In this document: positions 35,075-43,338 of the stretch, one piece after another
Numbering within the stretch: position 1 is the first letter of the stretch
Layout: each line of letters begins with the position of its first letter
NCBI RefSeq assembly: GCF_003947435.1
Contig: NZ_RCOS01000062.1
Coordinates: forward strand, 62,001-126,000
Source of the DNA: Candidatus Methanodesulfokora washburnensis
GTDB lineage: Archaea; Korarchaeota; Korarchaeia; Korarchaeales; Korarchaeaceae
Length of the DNA stretch: 64,000 nucleotides
Direction: 5' to 3'
The notes under the pieces: model-generated
Database searches by the model: none
The model's input: only the letters and a program-made list of their open reading frames with translations
What the model was told of the DNA's origin: nothing
Made by a program: the position numbers and the translations under genes

Positions 35075-35262
35075 AGGATCCACCGCATTTCGAAAGAGTG
35101 CCCAAAATATAAACATATCTCCGTATTAGTGAAATAGGGAGGGCCTTTATAACAGGGGGCTTGCAATTATTCTTATCGAACTGAACAAAAAATACCTCTT
35201 TTTCGCAGGTGGTACAGAACTTTGCCTCTGGTTCCGACTCTACCCCACAACCCGGGCAGTAC

Positions 35263-35844
35263 TCACCTTTCTTCAGGTGATTTAGCTTCTGCTATCTTGG
35301 AACCACAGTAGGGACAAAATAACGAGCCGTTGGGTACTTTTTTCCCACAATTAGGACAGGTATCAAATTCTCCGGATATTTCACTAATTCCTTTGTGCAA
35401 TAGGGTAGTCCATTTCTCGATGCTACCTAATAGGGTGCTTGCTATTCTAATCGCTGGCAAAATTGCGACAGCCAAGAAGATAAGCGAGTAAACCCAGGTA
35501 GCTCCTATTAAGAATGGATAACACATACCTTTGAATGAAGCATATGCTATCCATATCGCTCCAAGGTAAGCTAAATTCGAAGCAATAACAGCGACTTCAG
35601 GAAAGGTTGGGAAGGTACTTTTAATGGAGGAACTGATTTCATATCCAAATCTCAAGACTATGGTTATCATCATTACGGCAATTATTGCAGTGACGATATC
35701 AGGAATCCCAAAGGGTATTCCGGGAATCGGAACTTCCATGCCAGGCAATCTGACTGCAATAGCATTGATTATTCCTAAGACTATCAGGGAAATTACTAGT
35801 TTAATAATGGGCCTGTAAATTCCAGAAATTTTTCCAAGAGACAT
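35263..35844 (-). CDS. Membrane protein with C-terminal zinc ribbon
   Basis: 193 residues, about four membrane helices (residues 10-135), then a zinc ribbon (CPNCGKKVPNGSLFCPYCGSK). Function unknown. Just after the stop, the +1 frame encodes a second zinc ribbon (YCPGCGVESEPEAKFCTTC) down to about 35205, so the gene may once have ended in two ribbons and been cut by a frameshift near CCTGAAGAAAGG. It lies 23 bp downstream of the GH25-vWA gene on the same strand. Confidence 0.65.
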   Translation of the reverse strand: MSLGKISGIYRPIIKLVISLIVLGIINAIAVRLPGMEVPIPGIPFGIPDIVTAIIAVMMITIVLRFGYEISSSIKSTFPTFPEVAVIASNLAYLGAIWIAYASFKGMCYPFLIGATWVYSLIFLAVAILPAIRIASTLLGSIEKWTTLLHKGISEISGEFDTCPNCGKKVPNGSLFCPYCGSKIAEAKSPEER

Positions 35845-35867
35845 TTTCCTCCCTCCTTATTTTTTTG

Positions 35868-37637
35868 CTAAAGCTTGTTATTTAAACTTTTCTTTGATAT
35901 GGAGCGCCATGTGAAAATTCCTATTAATAAAAAGATCAAACTTAATATAAGTAATGGAACGTATCCATGGATGGAGAAAGCTTGAGCTGAAGGTAAGACG
36001 TATGTTGAGATCCATACATAATATTCCTCTTTTTGAGGAACTATTTTTCCATAAACTTTCACAGTCCAAGGACCTGCCAAGGGATTCTTTATTATGACAT
36101 ACTCTGGTTTAACATCCCCTGAGTAAATAACGTTAGGCGCTGTGAAATTAATTTCTTTTCCTAATGGATCATAAATTTTTAAATCTAAATTGCTTCCTTT
36201 CCAGTTTAAAACCACCCTGATAGAATCTGTACCAAAGGCAACATTAAACGTTCCTGCTTTTACTATTTCTCCCTCCTTAACACTTCCCGTGAATGTAGAT
36301 TCAATCTTCCATCCAGTTGTTCTCAGCCCACTCTCTATGAAGATGTTTTCAAGCTTGAAAGAATCCGAAGCATAATAATATTTTCCTCCAGTACTTTCTG
36401 CCATTTTTCTGAGAAATTCTTCACGAAGATAGCTTGGATCTCCATAGCCAATAGTATAAATTTTTATTTTCTTATCTATTGCTTCTTTAACAGGCCCCTC
36501 TAAAACATCTTCTTCCTTCATCCCTGTTGTAATATGCCCATCGGTAAAGAAGACTATGGCTTTCATAACGCCAATTCCAGTTTCAAGTTCATTTAATGCC
36601 TCCTTTAAAGCCTCACCTATGTTCGTGTATCCACCCGGCCATGCTTTACTGATGGCATTTTTAACAGCATCGAAATTTGAAGTTAAATGGACATCAACAT
36701 GGGCATCAGTAGCAAACGTTATAAGAGCAATTCTATTTCCCGGCAATATTACATTAATGAGAGCCTCTGCTGATTTCTTAGCTGAATCAATCTTCATCTC
36801 TCCTTGCCATATATCTCCCATACTTCCTGAACGATCAATCACAAGGACTATGTCAAAATTCTTCGCAGGAGTTATAATGAATTTTCGCAATTCAGTTTCA
36901 TCGCCATTAAACAAATTTAGATCTGCCTTTCCATTAGCAAGATTAACGTCCCGTTGATATTGCCAAAATGCCCAAGTCTTCCATCCTCCTGTCTCAGGAA
37001 AATCGATAGAAGTGGGTTCCCTATTTATGGGATCGGCAATCCAAATATCGTACTGATCAACTATGGTAGAATCTCTTAAAAAGTAAAATAGAAACGAATT
37101 CATATATAAAATAGGTCTTACGCCGGTTTTCCCCTCTACAGTGTCCATCCACTCCTTTATCCACTGTGCAAGTTTTTCCTTACCTAGTAGTTCTGGATGT
37201 AGTTCTCCAAGTTTTGGATGCTTTATATCTTCAATATCTAAAGCAGGTCTGAGGTATCCCTCCTTAAGATAATTTCCAGCAAGTTGAAGGAAACTTTCTG
37301 CTTCATCTTTAGCTTTGTTAAGTGGGTTTCCTTCTTTATCCACAGGAAGTCCAAAATGATAAACACCTACTAAAAAACCTGCTCTGCGAGCATCCTCTAC
37401 CCTCTTTTCAAAACCTGGTTTTGCCCAATTTACTCCTTCAGTGGCCTTGACAAATACAAATCTATAACCTAAGTGGTACACTTCTGACCAATTTATATCC
37501 TCTCTTACATCAATTCCTTTTACTCTTTTACTTGATTGAGCTAAAACTTCAACCCGAGGAATATGTCCACTCAAGATTATGCTGGCCATCATCAAGCCTA
37601 TAAATAGAAGGACAGAAAATTCTTTCTTCAATTTCAT
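35868..37637 (-). CDS. Secreted GH25 muramidase-von Willebrand A fusion, membrane anchored
   Basis: 589 residues. Signal peptide (LLFIGLMMASIILSG), then a GH25 lysozyme-type domain at about 40-255: KGIDVREDINWSEV, FVFVKATEGVNW, VGVYHFG, the DxE motif in PALDIEDIK, and WAFWQYQRDVN. A vWA domain with full MIDAS follows at about 260-430: VIDRSGSMG, GGYTNIG, FFTDG. A beta-rich region leads to a C-terminal helix (LLILSLIFLLIGIFTW). GH25 enzymes cut bacterial peptidoglycan, which archaea lack. It could be an antibacterial or bacterium-binding surface protein, or a wall-passage factor inherited from a bacterial host. Confidence 0.85.
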   Translation of the reverse strand: MKLKKEFSVLLFIGLMMASIILSGHIPRVEVLAQSSKRVKGIDVREDINWSEVYHLGYRFVFVKATEGVNWAKPGFEKRVEDARRAGFLVGVYHFGLPVDKEGNPLNKAKDEAESFLQLAGNYLKEGYLRPALDIEDIKHPKLGELHPELLGKEKLAQWIKEWMDTVEGKTGVRPILYMNSFLFYFLRDSTIVDQYDIWIADPINREPTSIDFPETGGWKTWAFWQYQRDVNLANGKADLNLFNGDETELRKFIITPAKNFDIVLVIDRSGSMGDIWQGEMKIDSAKKSAEALINVILPGNRIALITFATDAHVDVHLTSNFDAVKNAISKAWPGGYTNIGEALKEALNELETGIGVMKAIVFFTDGHITTGMKEEDVLEGPVKEAIDKKIKIYTIGYGDPSYLREEFLRKMAESTGGKYYYASDSFKLENIFIESGLRTTGWKIESTFTGSVKEGEIVKAGTFNVAFGTDSIRVVLNWKGSNLDLKIYDPLGKEINFTAPNVIYSGDVKPEYVIIKNPLAGPWTVKVYGKIVPQKEEYYVWISTYVLPSAQAFSIHGYVPLLILSLIFLLIGIFTWRSISKKSLNNKL

Positions 37638-37894
37638 TCCCTCTCGCCCCTATTGTTTTTCCTGATGCACTCTTCTAAATAAATTTTTCGTCATTGCCAT
37701 TCTGTATCTTCTTTAATAAAGTTCAAGGACTTAATGGTAAAAAGTTACACAAGCTCTTTCCGATGTTTGTTGATTTAGATAAATCCCAATTTCTTTATTT
37801 TTAACTCTAAAATAATTATTTAAGAGAGATAGCTCCTTCTTTACTTTTCGTTGTTAAAGTTGATATTAAATATTCAAGTAAAATTTAAGTGTTT

Positions 37895-38569
37895 TCACTT
37901 AAAGAATCTAAAGGTGGAGAGCATTTTATTAAAGGTTTCTTTTTCTTTAATTTCATCAAATTCTTTCAATGGGCCTTTATAATCGGGGGTATAAATTACA
38001 CCACTATAATAAAGTTCAAAGGTGAGATGGAAACAGTAATCATTGTGATAAGTACTAAAGTATTGGGTAATAATACAACTACCCATTCCGCAATCCCCTA
38101 CTTCTTTCTTGTAAAAGACTACTTTATTAAAGATCACTCTTTCTGATTTTAGTTCCTCTAGAGTACCGGGAGCACGAGTATATTCAGGAGCAGGGTCGGA
38201 GCATTCTTCACGATTCTTATTATCTATAAAAATTTTTAAATACTTTCCAGTTAGGTTTGTACCGGGGGTAAGTGGAAGATCTATTACGATGCTTTTCCCA
38301 ACCTTTCCCACTTTTGAGTCTTTTGGATATTTCACTTCAAATCCATACTCTTCATTTGTATAAGTCTTCCAATCAGAGACATCAACTTCTTCCAGCTCGG
38401 TAGGAGCGGGTTCTTTTGGCATTTCTTTTTTAGGCTCTTCCTTAGATGCTTCGGGTTTTTCCATAACTGGAGCTGGTTTTTGTTTTACATAGAAAATGCT
38501 TATTCCTATTGTCCCAGCTACAAAGAGAACTAATGCTCCTATTAGAACCCATTTTAATCTATTGAGCAT
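37895..38569 (-). CDS. Membrane-anchored protein with a PsbP-like motif
   Basis: About 224 residues. An N-terminal helix (VLIGALVLFVAGTIGISIF), a Pro/Glu/Lys-rich linker, then WKTYTNEEYGFEVKYPKDSK, a motif common in secreted bacterial proteins of the PsbP-like type, and a Cys-containing beta domain. I prefer ATG 38569; the track start is TTG 38593, only a few bases beyond an extended -10 box. A decayed paralogue lies at 39887-40331. The gap 37638-37894 upstream of GH25 holds no gene. Confidence 0.65.
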   Translation of the reverse strand: MLNRLKWVLIGALVLFVAGTIGISIFYVKQKPAPVMEKPEASKEEPKKEMPKEPAPTELEEVDVSDWKTYTNEEYGFEVKYPKDSKVGKVGKSIVIDLPLTPGTNLTGKYLKIFIDNKNREECSDPAPEYTRAPGTLEELKSERVIFNKVVFYKKEVGDCGMGSCIITQYFSTYHNDYCFHLTFELYYSGVIYTPDYKGPLKEFDEIKEKETFNKMLSTFRFFK

Positions 38570-38603
38570 GATCTTAAAGAATCTATTTTTCAACCTTTAC
38601 ACA

Positions 38604-38690
38604 ATTATATCAAAATTTCTAATAATCCACAGCTAGGTTCTTAGCAATTGTATTTGAACGATCAAAATGGAATGAGGTATCGTAATTATG
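38604..38690. promoter_or_regulatory. Divergent bacterial-type promoter/operator unit (copy 2, decayed rightward)
   Basis: Leftward: extended -10 TGATATAAT (38612-38604) for the membrane protein gene. Rightward: TTAGCA...CAAAATGG with an AATTGTATTTGAACGATC palindrome in the spacer and a second half-palindrome ATCGTAATTATG. It aligns over about 85 bp with 40330-40418. The -35 is degenerate here, and the rightward gene is a pseudogene. Confidence 0.5.
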
Positions 38691-38698
38691 TAATTAAT

Positions 38699-38887
38699 AT
38701 GCAGAGCAAAAGCCAAAACAGGATAAAAGACTACGAAAAGAAAGCAGGTTAAGCCGGTCTGATTTAGCTGAAAAGATCGGGATTTTTAATCTGAGATTTC
38801 TAAGATTAGGACTGGCGAAAGGAAGTCCAATATTTATTTAGCAAAGAAGATAGCAGAACCTTAGGGTTAGCATTAATAAATTTTTGA
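38699..38887 (+). pseudogene. Frameshifted XRE-family HTH gene
   Basis: Three frames read in turn: MQSKSQNRIKDYEKKAG, then LSRSDLAEKIGI, then SEISKIRTGERKSNIYLAKK, then LGLALINF and TGA 38885. Together they make a clear HTH_3 domain interrupted by at least three single-base indels. It was probably the repressor driven by the adjacent promoter. Confidence 0.6.
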
Positions 38888-38948
38888 CTTGAAAAATTAG
38901 ATTTCTACTATTATAGCTAGGAAAAAGAAAAAGTCAATCTGTGAAAAT

Positions 38949-39845
38949 ATGCGCGCGCATAAAGAAAAGGGAGCAGATGTATGGATTAGAGTCAGTGATT
39001 ATATCCTACGCCCGGCAAGCATTCTTTGCTCTTTTACCGACAAAAAAGAAGTGGCTTCATTAGAGAAAGGAGAAGTAATAGCAGTGATGGGGAAAAACAA
39101 GGGTTTAGAAGAAACACAGTTTGGAGGCTCATATCTACACTTCGAAGATTGCCATCTGCGAAGGATTGAAGAGCTAAAGGAATTTAAAGCAGAATTTGAA
39201 AAAGAAACCGGAATTCTCAAAATCAAAAACTTCGGCTATGATTTAGAGGTGAAAGTAAGATCGCCCGAAGGGGAGCTCTTACCCGAAGCAACCCTCTTTA
39301 TTCCATCAGTTAAGTATTATGAGACTCTCCAAATAGTTAAAGTATTCGATATTCTTACAGGACTTCTTACCAACCCGAAAGGCCCGAGGCCAGGAGAATA
39401 TTCTGTACTCGTTAGAGAGATAGACAACAAAAATTTATTGTATGAGGAGAAATTCAGCATAGGTGGGCCAGAAAAGGCTAAAATGGAAATAGAAATTCAA
39501 GGGAGCTGGGAAAAGGCATGGGAAGGATACGAGTATTATATAAAAGGAATGAAAGTAACGTTCGTAAACTCCGAAAAAATTCCAATAATAATAAGATCGC
39601 CTCATGTGGGGATATATAAAGATGATACAAGTTTGTGCTCTTGCTCTCAGTGGTTTGGGGAGCTAGAAACTACGATACTCCAGCCAGGAGAGAACAAAAC
39701 ATATATTCTTACACTCTGCTCCGCCTTCTATCCTGTAACTACTGATGCAAAAGGGGGAGAATATAAATTAACTCTTAAAATCTATATCCGCGGTGAAATA
39801 ATAAAAGAATTGGAGACTACTCTTAAAGTACCACCTCTATCATAA
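38949..39845 (+). CDS. Protein of unknown function, possible OB-like N-terminus
   Basis: 298 residues. The first 75 residues (SILCSFTDKKEVASLEKGEV ... LHFEDCHLRRI) resemble the OB-fold tRNA_anti-like family of small bacterial proteins. The rest is beta-rich, with no clear family. There is no signal peptide from this ATG, whereas family relatives are often secreted, so the 5' end may be lost. Followed by a decayed region to 40331. Confidence 0.5.
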   Translation: MRAHKEKGADVWIRVSDYILRPASILCSFTDKKEVASLEKGEVIAVMGKNKGLEETQFGGSYLHFEDCHLRRIEELKEFKAEFEKETGILKIKNFGYDLEVKVRSPEGELLPEATLFIPSVKYYETLQIVKVFDILTGLLTNPKGPRPGEYSVLVREIDNKNLLYEEKFSIGGPEKAKMEIEIQGSWEKAWEGYEYYIKGMKVTFVNSEKIPIIIRSPHVGIYKDDTSLCSCSQWFGELETTILQPGENKTYILTLCSAFYPVTTDAKGGEYKLTLKIYIRGEIIKELETTLKVPPLS

Positions 39846-39886
39846 ATAAAATGTTCTTTATGATCAGAATAAATCACAAAGATTTT

Positions 39887-40331
39887 TTAATTTAAAAAAC
39901 CTTCTTTAATAAGTTCGTCAGGAATTTCTTCTAACTCCCTTTTGGAATGTCCTCAATAGGCACCAAGGTAGGAAGGAGAATAGAAATATTTTCTACACAG
40001 CGATTTTTAGACTTAGAGATATAAATACAACTTTTCTCAAGTTCATTTGCCTCTTTTGGGTGTCTTATCTCGAATCCAAATTCTTCATCTCTAAAAATTT
40101 TCCAGTTGGAAGTATCAACTTCTTTAATAAAGGTTTCCTTTTGTTTTCCGGAAATCTCTATTTTAAGTTGCTCAATATTTTCTTTGAGAGCTTTTATTTC
40201 TTTTCTAATTTCCTCAATTTCTCTATTAAATTTTTCTTCGATTAAAGAGAATCTTCTTGTAGTATAAGTACCTAATCCTACTACTCCAAAAACAAGAGTT
40301 AAGAATATTCCGATTAAAAGCCATTTTTAAT
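39887..40331 (-). pseudogene. Decayed paralogue of the PsbP-like membrane protein
   Basis: Minus-strand translation gives KWLLIGIFLTLVFGVVGLG (membrane helix), a coiled coil (IEEIRKEIKALKENIEQLK), then TSNWKIFRDEEFGFEIRHP, matching WKTYTNEEYGFEVKYP in the gene at 37895-38569. There is no start codon before the helix (TAA two codons upstream). After IEDIPKGS a stop occurs, and the neighbouring frame continues KRELEEIPDELIKEGFLN. So it is truncated at the start and frameshifted. Confidence 0.6.
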
Positions 40332-40418
40332 TATATCAGAAATTCCCAGTTATCCACAGCTCAGGGTCTTGACAATCGTGTTTGGACGATTAAAATGGAA
40401 TTAAGTATCGTAGTTTTG
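40330..40418. promoter_or_regulatory. Divergent bacterial-type promoter/operator unit (copy 3, intact)
   Basis: Rightward: TTGACA (40369-40374), 16 bp, TAAAAT (40391-40396). The spacer contains a perfect palindrome AATCGT-GTTTGG-ACGATT, and ATCGTAGTTTTGTGAT follows. Leftward: extended -10 TGATATAAT (40338-40330) reading into the decayed paralogue. The rightward transcript would have a leader of about 200 nt before the replication-type genes starting at 40606; that stretch holds no intact ORF. Confidence 0.6.
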
Positions 40419-40605
40419 TGATGAATTCATAAAGGTTGCACTCAAGATGGGATTGAGAAAGAGAGGAAGCTAGGATTGATTGTCTTGACTGAGTGTTCGG
40501 CATCTTTCGAGCAGAGTTAAGAGTAGAAAGAGCGTTTAATTGAGAGGGGGTTGCTGGAAATGGTTGCCTATTTATTTTGCCTTGAATTATCGCATTTTAA
40601 CGATT

Positions 40606-40914
40606 ATGGCTTACACGAAGATTGAAAACAAAATACTGGATAAGATCTTGACCTCAAACTTCACTAAAAGACAGCTAAAGATTCTTCTTTTCATAATCAG
40701 GTTTTCCTATGGATTGGGAAGAAAGTATGCTGTTTTGAAGAAGAGAGATTTTTATTTTACGGGCATTCTCCCCTATTATGTTGAAGAAGAACTGAAAAAG
40801 TTGATTCTTAGAGGAGTCATAAAGTGGAATCCAAAGCTCGGAATCTCCTGGATCAACAGGAACTTGAAAGAATGGGTCGATAAGGGGCAGAAGGTAGATT
40901 TGTTTAAAGGCTGA
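40606..40914 (+). CDS. Phage replication protein O-like DNA-binding protein
   Basis: About 102 residues from ATG 40606 (AYTKIENKILDKILTSNFTK, RQLKILLFIIRFSYG). This matches the N-terminal origin-binding winged helix of lambda O-type replication proteins. The longer track frame from 40540 has no support. Together with the next gene it probably starts replication of the element. Confidence 0.7.
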   Translation: MAYTKIENKILDKILTSNFTKRQLKILLFIIRFSYGLGRKYAVLKKRDFYFTGILPYYVEEELKKLILRGVIKWNPKLGISWINRNLKEWVDKGQKVDLFKG

Positions 40915-40915
40915 T

Positions 40916-41638
40916 ATGGAAATACGGAATCAAAAAATTGAGATTAGGAGTATCGGAGATGGAGATTGGTACTGGATCCCAAGGGTTATTTTTGAAGATT
41001 ACACTCCAAAGATAGGTGTGATAGGTTTGGCTTTGTACAATGCCTATTCCTCATACGCAAGGGATAAGGGTGTAGCATTTCCATCTCAGAGAACTTTAGC
41101 TGAAAAGCTTGGAGTAAGCATCAAGACGATAATCAAGTATAACAGGGTATTGGAAGCTAATGGTTTAATTAAGGTTGAGAGGAAAAAAGGTAAGGGGAAA
41201 ACTAACCTAGTTACACTTTTGAAGGTTGAAAATGTGAAGCAGGTTCAGACCCATCCTGTAACAGGTTCAGTTAAGGTAGTGAAAGAGGTTCAGACAAAAG
41301 AAAATAATATGAAAGAAAACACTATAGAAGTGGATGCTAAAGCATCTCCAATAGATGTAATTGATTACTTTAAAAAGAGGGTAAAGGAGTTAAAGGGATT
41401 TTGCTCTGAGATTGATTACGGAAAGGATGGAAGACTTGCTAAGGAGAGGCTTAAGAAATACTCCTTTGATGAGATCAAAAATTTAATAGATTGGTACCTG
41501 AATTCGGAGAATTTTGAGAAGTTTGGAGCTTCACTGTCGGTTTGTCTATCGAATTTCATCGTCAACTTATGGAAGGCTAAAAAGGTTGGGGAGAGGAACA
41601 TCGAGAGCCTTTACCCATTATGGCGAGAGGGAAGTTAA
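40916..41638 (+). CDS. HTH_36/replication-initiator-like protein
   Basis: 240 residues. A winged helix at about 40-100 (IGLALYNAYSSYARDKGVAF, RTLAEKLGVSIKTIIKYNRV) and a C-terminal helical domain rich in Phe and Lys. Such proteins are replication initiators or DnaD-like loaders of plasmids and phages. It begins 1 bp after the Rep O-like gene and its end overlaps the next gene by 19 bp. Confidence 0.65.
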   Translation: MEIRNQKIEIRSIGDGDWYWIPRVIFEDYTPKIGVIGLALYNAYSSYARDKGVAFPSQRTLAEKLGVSIKTIIKYNRVLEANGLIKVERKKGKGKTNLVTLLKVENVKQVQTHPVTGSVKVVKEVQTKENNMKENTIEVDAKASPIDVIDYFKKRVKELKGFCSEIDYGKDGRLAKERLKKYSFDEIKNLIDWYLNSENFEKFGASLSVCLSNFIVNLWKAKKVGERNIESLYPLWREGS

Positions 41639-41913
41639 AATCACCATACAGGAAGGGATATTTGAAAGAGCTTGAGGTAATGAGGATTCTGAGGAATTCA
41701 GGAAAGTTTGATGTTGTCTTCAGATCGGCAGCTTCCCACTCGCCATTCGACATAGTTGCGATTTCGAAATCAAAAGTCCTTCTTTTGCAGGTTAAAACTG
41801 GAAGCTTCAACTTAAAGAGAGAAATTGAGAAGTTGAGAGAAATTAAGACGCCAAGAAGTGTTGAGAAGCAGCTTTGGATCTTAAACAAGAACTGGAAGAT
41901 AATCAGATGCTAA
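41620..41913 (+). CDS. Holliday junction resolvase-like nuclease (Hjc-like)
   Basis: 97 residues with the Hjc pattern: RKGYLKELEVMRILRNSG, VVFRSAASHSPFDIVAI, and VLLLQVKTGSF. The Glu, Asp and QxK active-site residues of the PD-(D/E)XK fold are in place. It would resolve branched DNA during replication or recombination of the element. It overlaps the upstream gene. Confidence 0.8.
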   Translation: MARGKLKSPYRKGYLKELEVMRILRNSGKFDVVFRSAASHSPFDIVAISKSKVLLLQVKTGSFNLKREIEKLREIKTPRSVEKQLWILNKNWKIIRC

Positions 41914-41914
41914 T

Positions 41915-42148
41915 ATGCTTGAGAGAAACTTCAAGTTAATAATTCTTGAGCTTCAGATAATTCTTGAGAAAGCAAGGGACAAAAGCCTCTCTGAAAGGGA
42001 GAGAGAGGAAATTAGGAATTGGTTAGAGAAAATAGAGGGAACTTTAAACAGAATAAAGGAAGTTTGCAGAATTGAGAGGGAAAATTTGAGTATCTTTTCA
42101 AATAAATTGACTGAGAAAATAGTTAGCGATGCTACACAGAGGGACTGA
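41915..42148 (+). CDS. Small helical protein of unknown function
   Basis: 77 residues, mostly helical and charged (LIILELQIILEKARDKSLSE, REEIRNWLEKIEGTLNRIKE), with coiled-coil character. It begins 1 bp after the Hjc-like gene, so is likely part of the same transcript. No family recognised. Confidence 0.55.
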   Translation: MLERNFKLIILELQIILEKARDKSLSEREREEIRNWLEKIEGTLNRIKEVCRIERENLSIFSNKLTEKIVSDATQRD

Positions 42149-42272
42149 AAACAAAAGATCTTAGAATTTGAAGCAAATATATCAATTATGGAAGGAAAAT
42201 GAACAAAAAAGAACCTTAAAACTCAAAATGGAAGGAAATGGATGACTTTCTCTTCGTCGCCTTCGGCTCGCT

Positions 42273-42334
42273 CGCTCCGTGAACCCAGATCCTGAGAATT
42301 CGGGATCTAGGTTGGCGGAGCGAAAAAGCTCCGC
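42273..42334 (+). promoter_or_regulatory. Competing-hairpin leader before the DUF932 gene
   Basis: CGCTCCG (42273-42279) pairs with CGGAGCG (42316-42322) around an inner stem AGATCC/GGATCT. The same CGGAGC also pairs with GCTCCGC (42328-42334) across a GAAAAA loop. The two stems exclude each other. GGGAGGTGAGAG and ATG 42349 follow directly, so the fold could control translation or transcription of the DUF932 gene. The rest of the 200-bp gap holds no ORF. Confidence 0.45.
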
Positions 42335-42348
42335 TGGGAGGTGAGAGA

Positions 42349-43338
42349 ATGAATTTGGTTGATTTGGTGAGAGAACTTGAGAGGCAGAAGAGGAACAGAT
42401 TGGATCTTATTGTGGAGAGCACCACATTAAAAGCAGTACCCGACGAGGGAGATGGGATAAGGTTAGAGATACCTGAATACGGAGAGTTTCCTCTAACGGA
42501 ATGGGCTCACGGACAATTAGCAGATAAGCTGGAAATTCCTAGGAGATACTACGAGAGAATGAGAAATTCAGGGAAATCAGAACTTTTAGCTGAGAATGTG
42601 AATGCATGGCTTGGAGAAAGGGAGAGAAGGTTAATAAGGATTTTGGACGGGAGAATAAGAGCCATACTATCGGATAGATACAGGATGATGGACAACTATG
42701 ACCTTATCTTTCTAGCCCTAGATGAGTTCAAAAAGAAAGAAACTGTTGAAATCTACAGGATAGATTTGACTGAGACAATGCTCTATCTGAAAGCTGTAGA
42801 CAGGACACTAGCAGAATCGATAAGGGAGGGAGATGTGGTTCATGGTGGAATAATCATAAGGAACTCTGAGGTCGGTGCCTCAGCTTTAAGAATAGAGCCT
42901 TTCATACTGAGGAGAGTATGCGGAAATGGCCTAATCCTCCAGCAGTCATTAAAGAAGATACATTTAGGAAGAGAGACATTGGAAATAGGGGAGATAAACT
43001 GGTCCCATGAGACAAGGGAGCTTGAGGACAGAGCTATTTGGGCAAAGATAAGGGATATAATCAGGGCTACATTTGATAAACAGATATTCCAGTCATGGGT
43101 CAAAAAGCTAAGGGAGAGCACTCAAGTGAAAATTGAAAAGCCAATTGAGGCAGTTGAAAACATTGTGGGGCATCTGAACTTAAGCGAGGAGCAAAAACAG
43201 AGACTTTTAATGCACTTTTCAGAGCCAACAAAATATGGGCTGATAAATGCAGTGGCAAATCTGGCAGGAGAGTTAAAAGACGTTGAGGAACAGGTAAAAC
43301 TTGAGGAATTCGCAGGGGAAATGCTGGAAGGTGAGTGA
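42349..43338 (+). CDS. DUF932 phage/plasmid-type protein
   Basis: 329 residues with the DUF932 features WAHGQLADKLEIPRRYYERM, RAILSDRYRMMDNYDL and RRVCGNGLI. These proteins are common in phages and plasmids of bacteria and archaea; their role is unknown but linked with element replication or host takeover. A strong GGGAGGTGA site lies before the ATG. The stop abuts the next start. Confidence 0.75.
   Translation: MNLVDLVRELERQKRNRLDLIVESTTLKAVPDEGDGIRLEIPEYGEFPLTEWAHGQLADKLEIPRRYYERMRNSGKSELLAENVNAWLGERERRLIRILDGRIRAILSDRYRMMDNYDLIFLALDEFKKKETVEIYRIDLTETMLYLKAVDRTLAESIREGDVVHGGIIIRNSEVGASALRIEPFILRRVCGNGLILQQSLKKIHLGRETLEIGEINWSHETRELEDRAIWAKIRDIIRATFDKQIFQSWVKKLRESTQVKIEKPIEAVENIVGHLNLSEEQKQRLLMHFSEPTKYGLINAVANLAGELKDVEEQVKLEEFAGEMLEGE

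Noticed and set aside
38949-39845. Secreted protein call
   Set aside because: No signal peptide from the available ATG; left as unknown with a possible lost 5' end.
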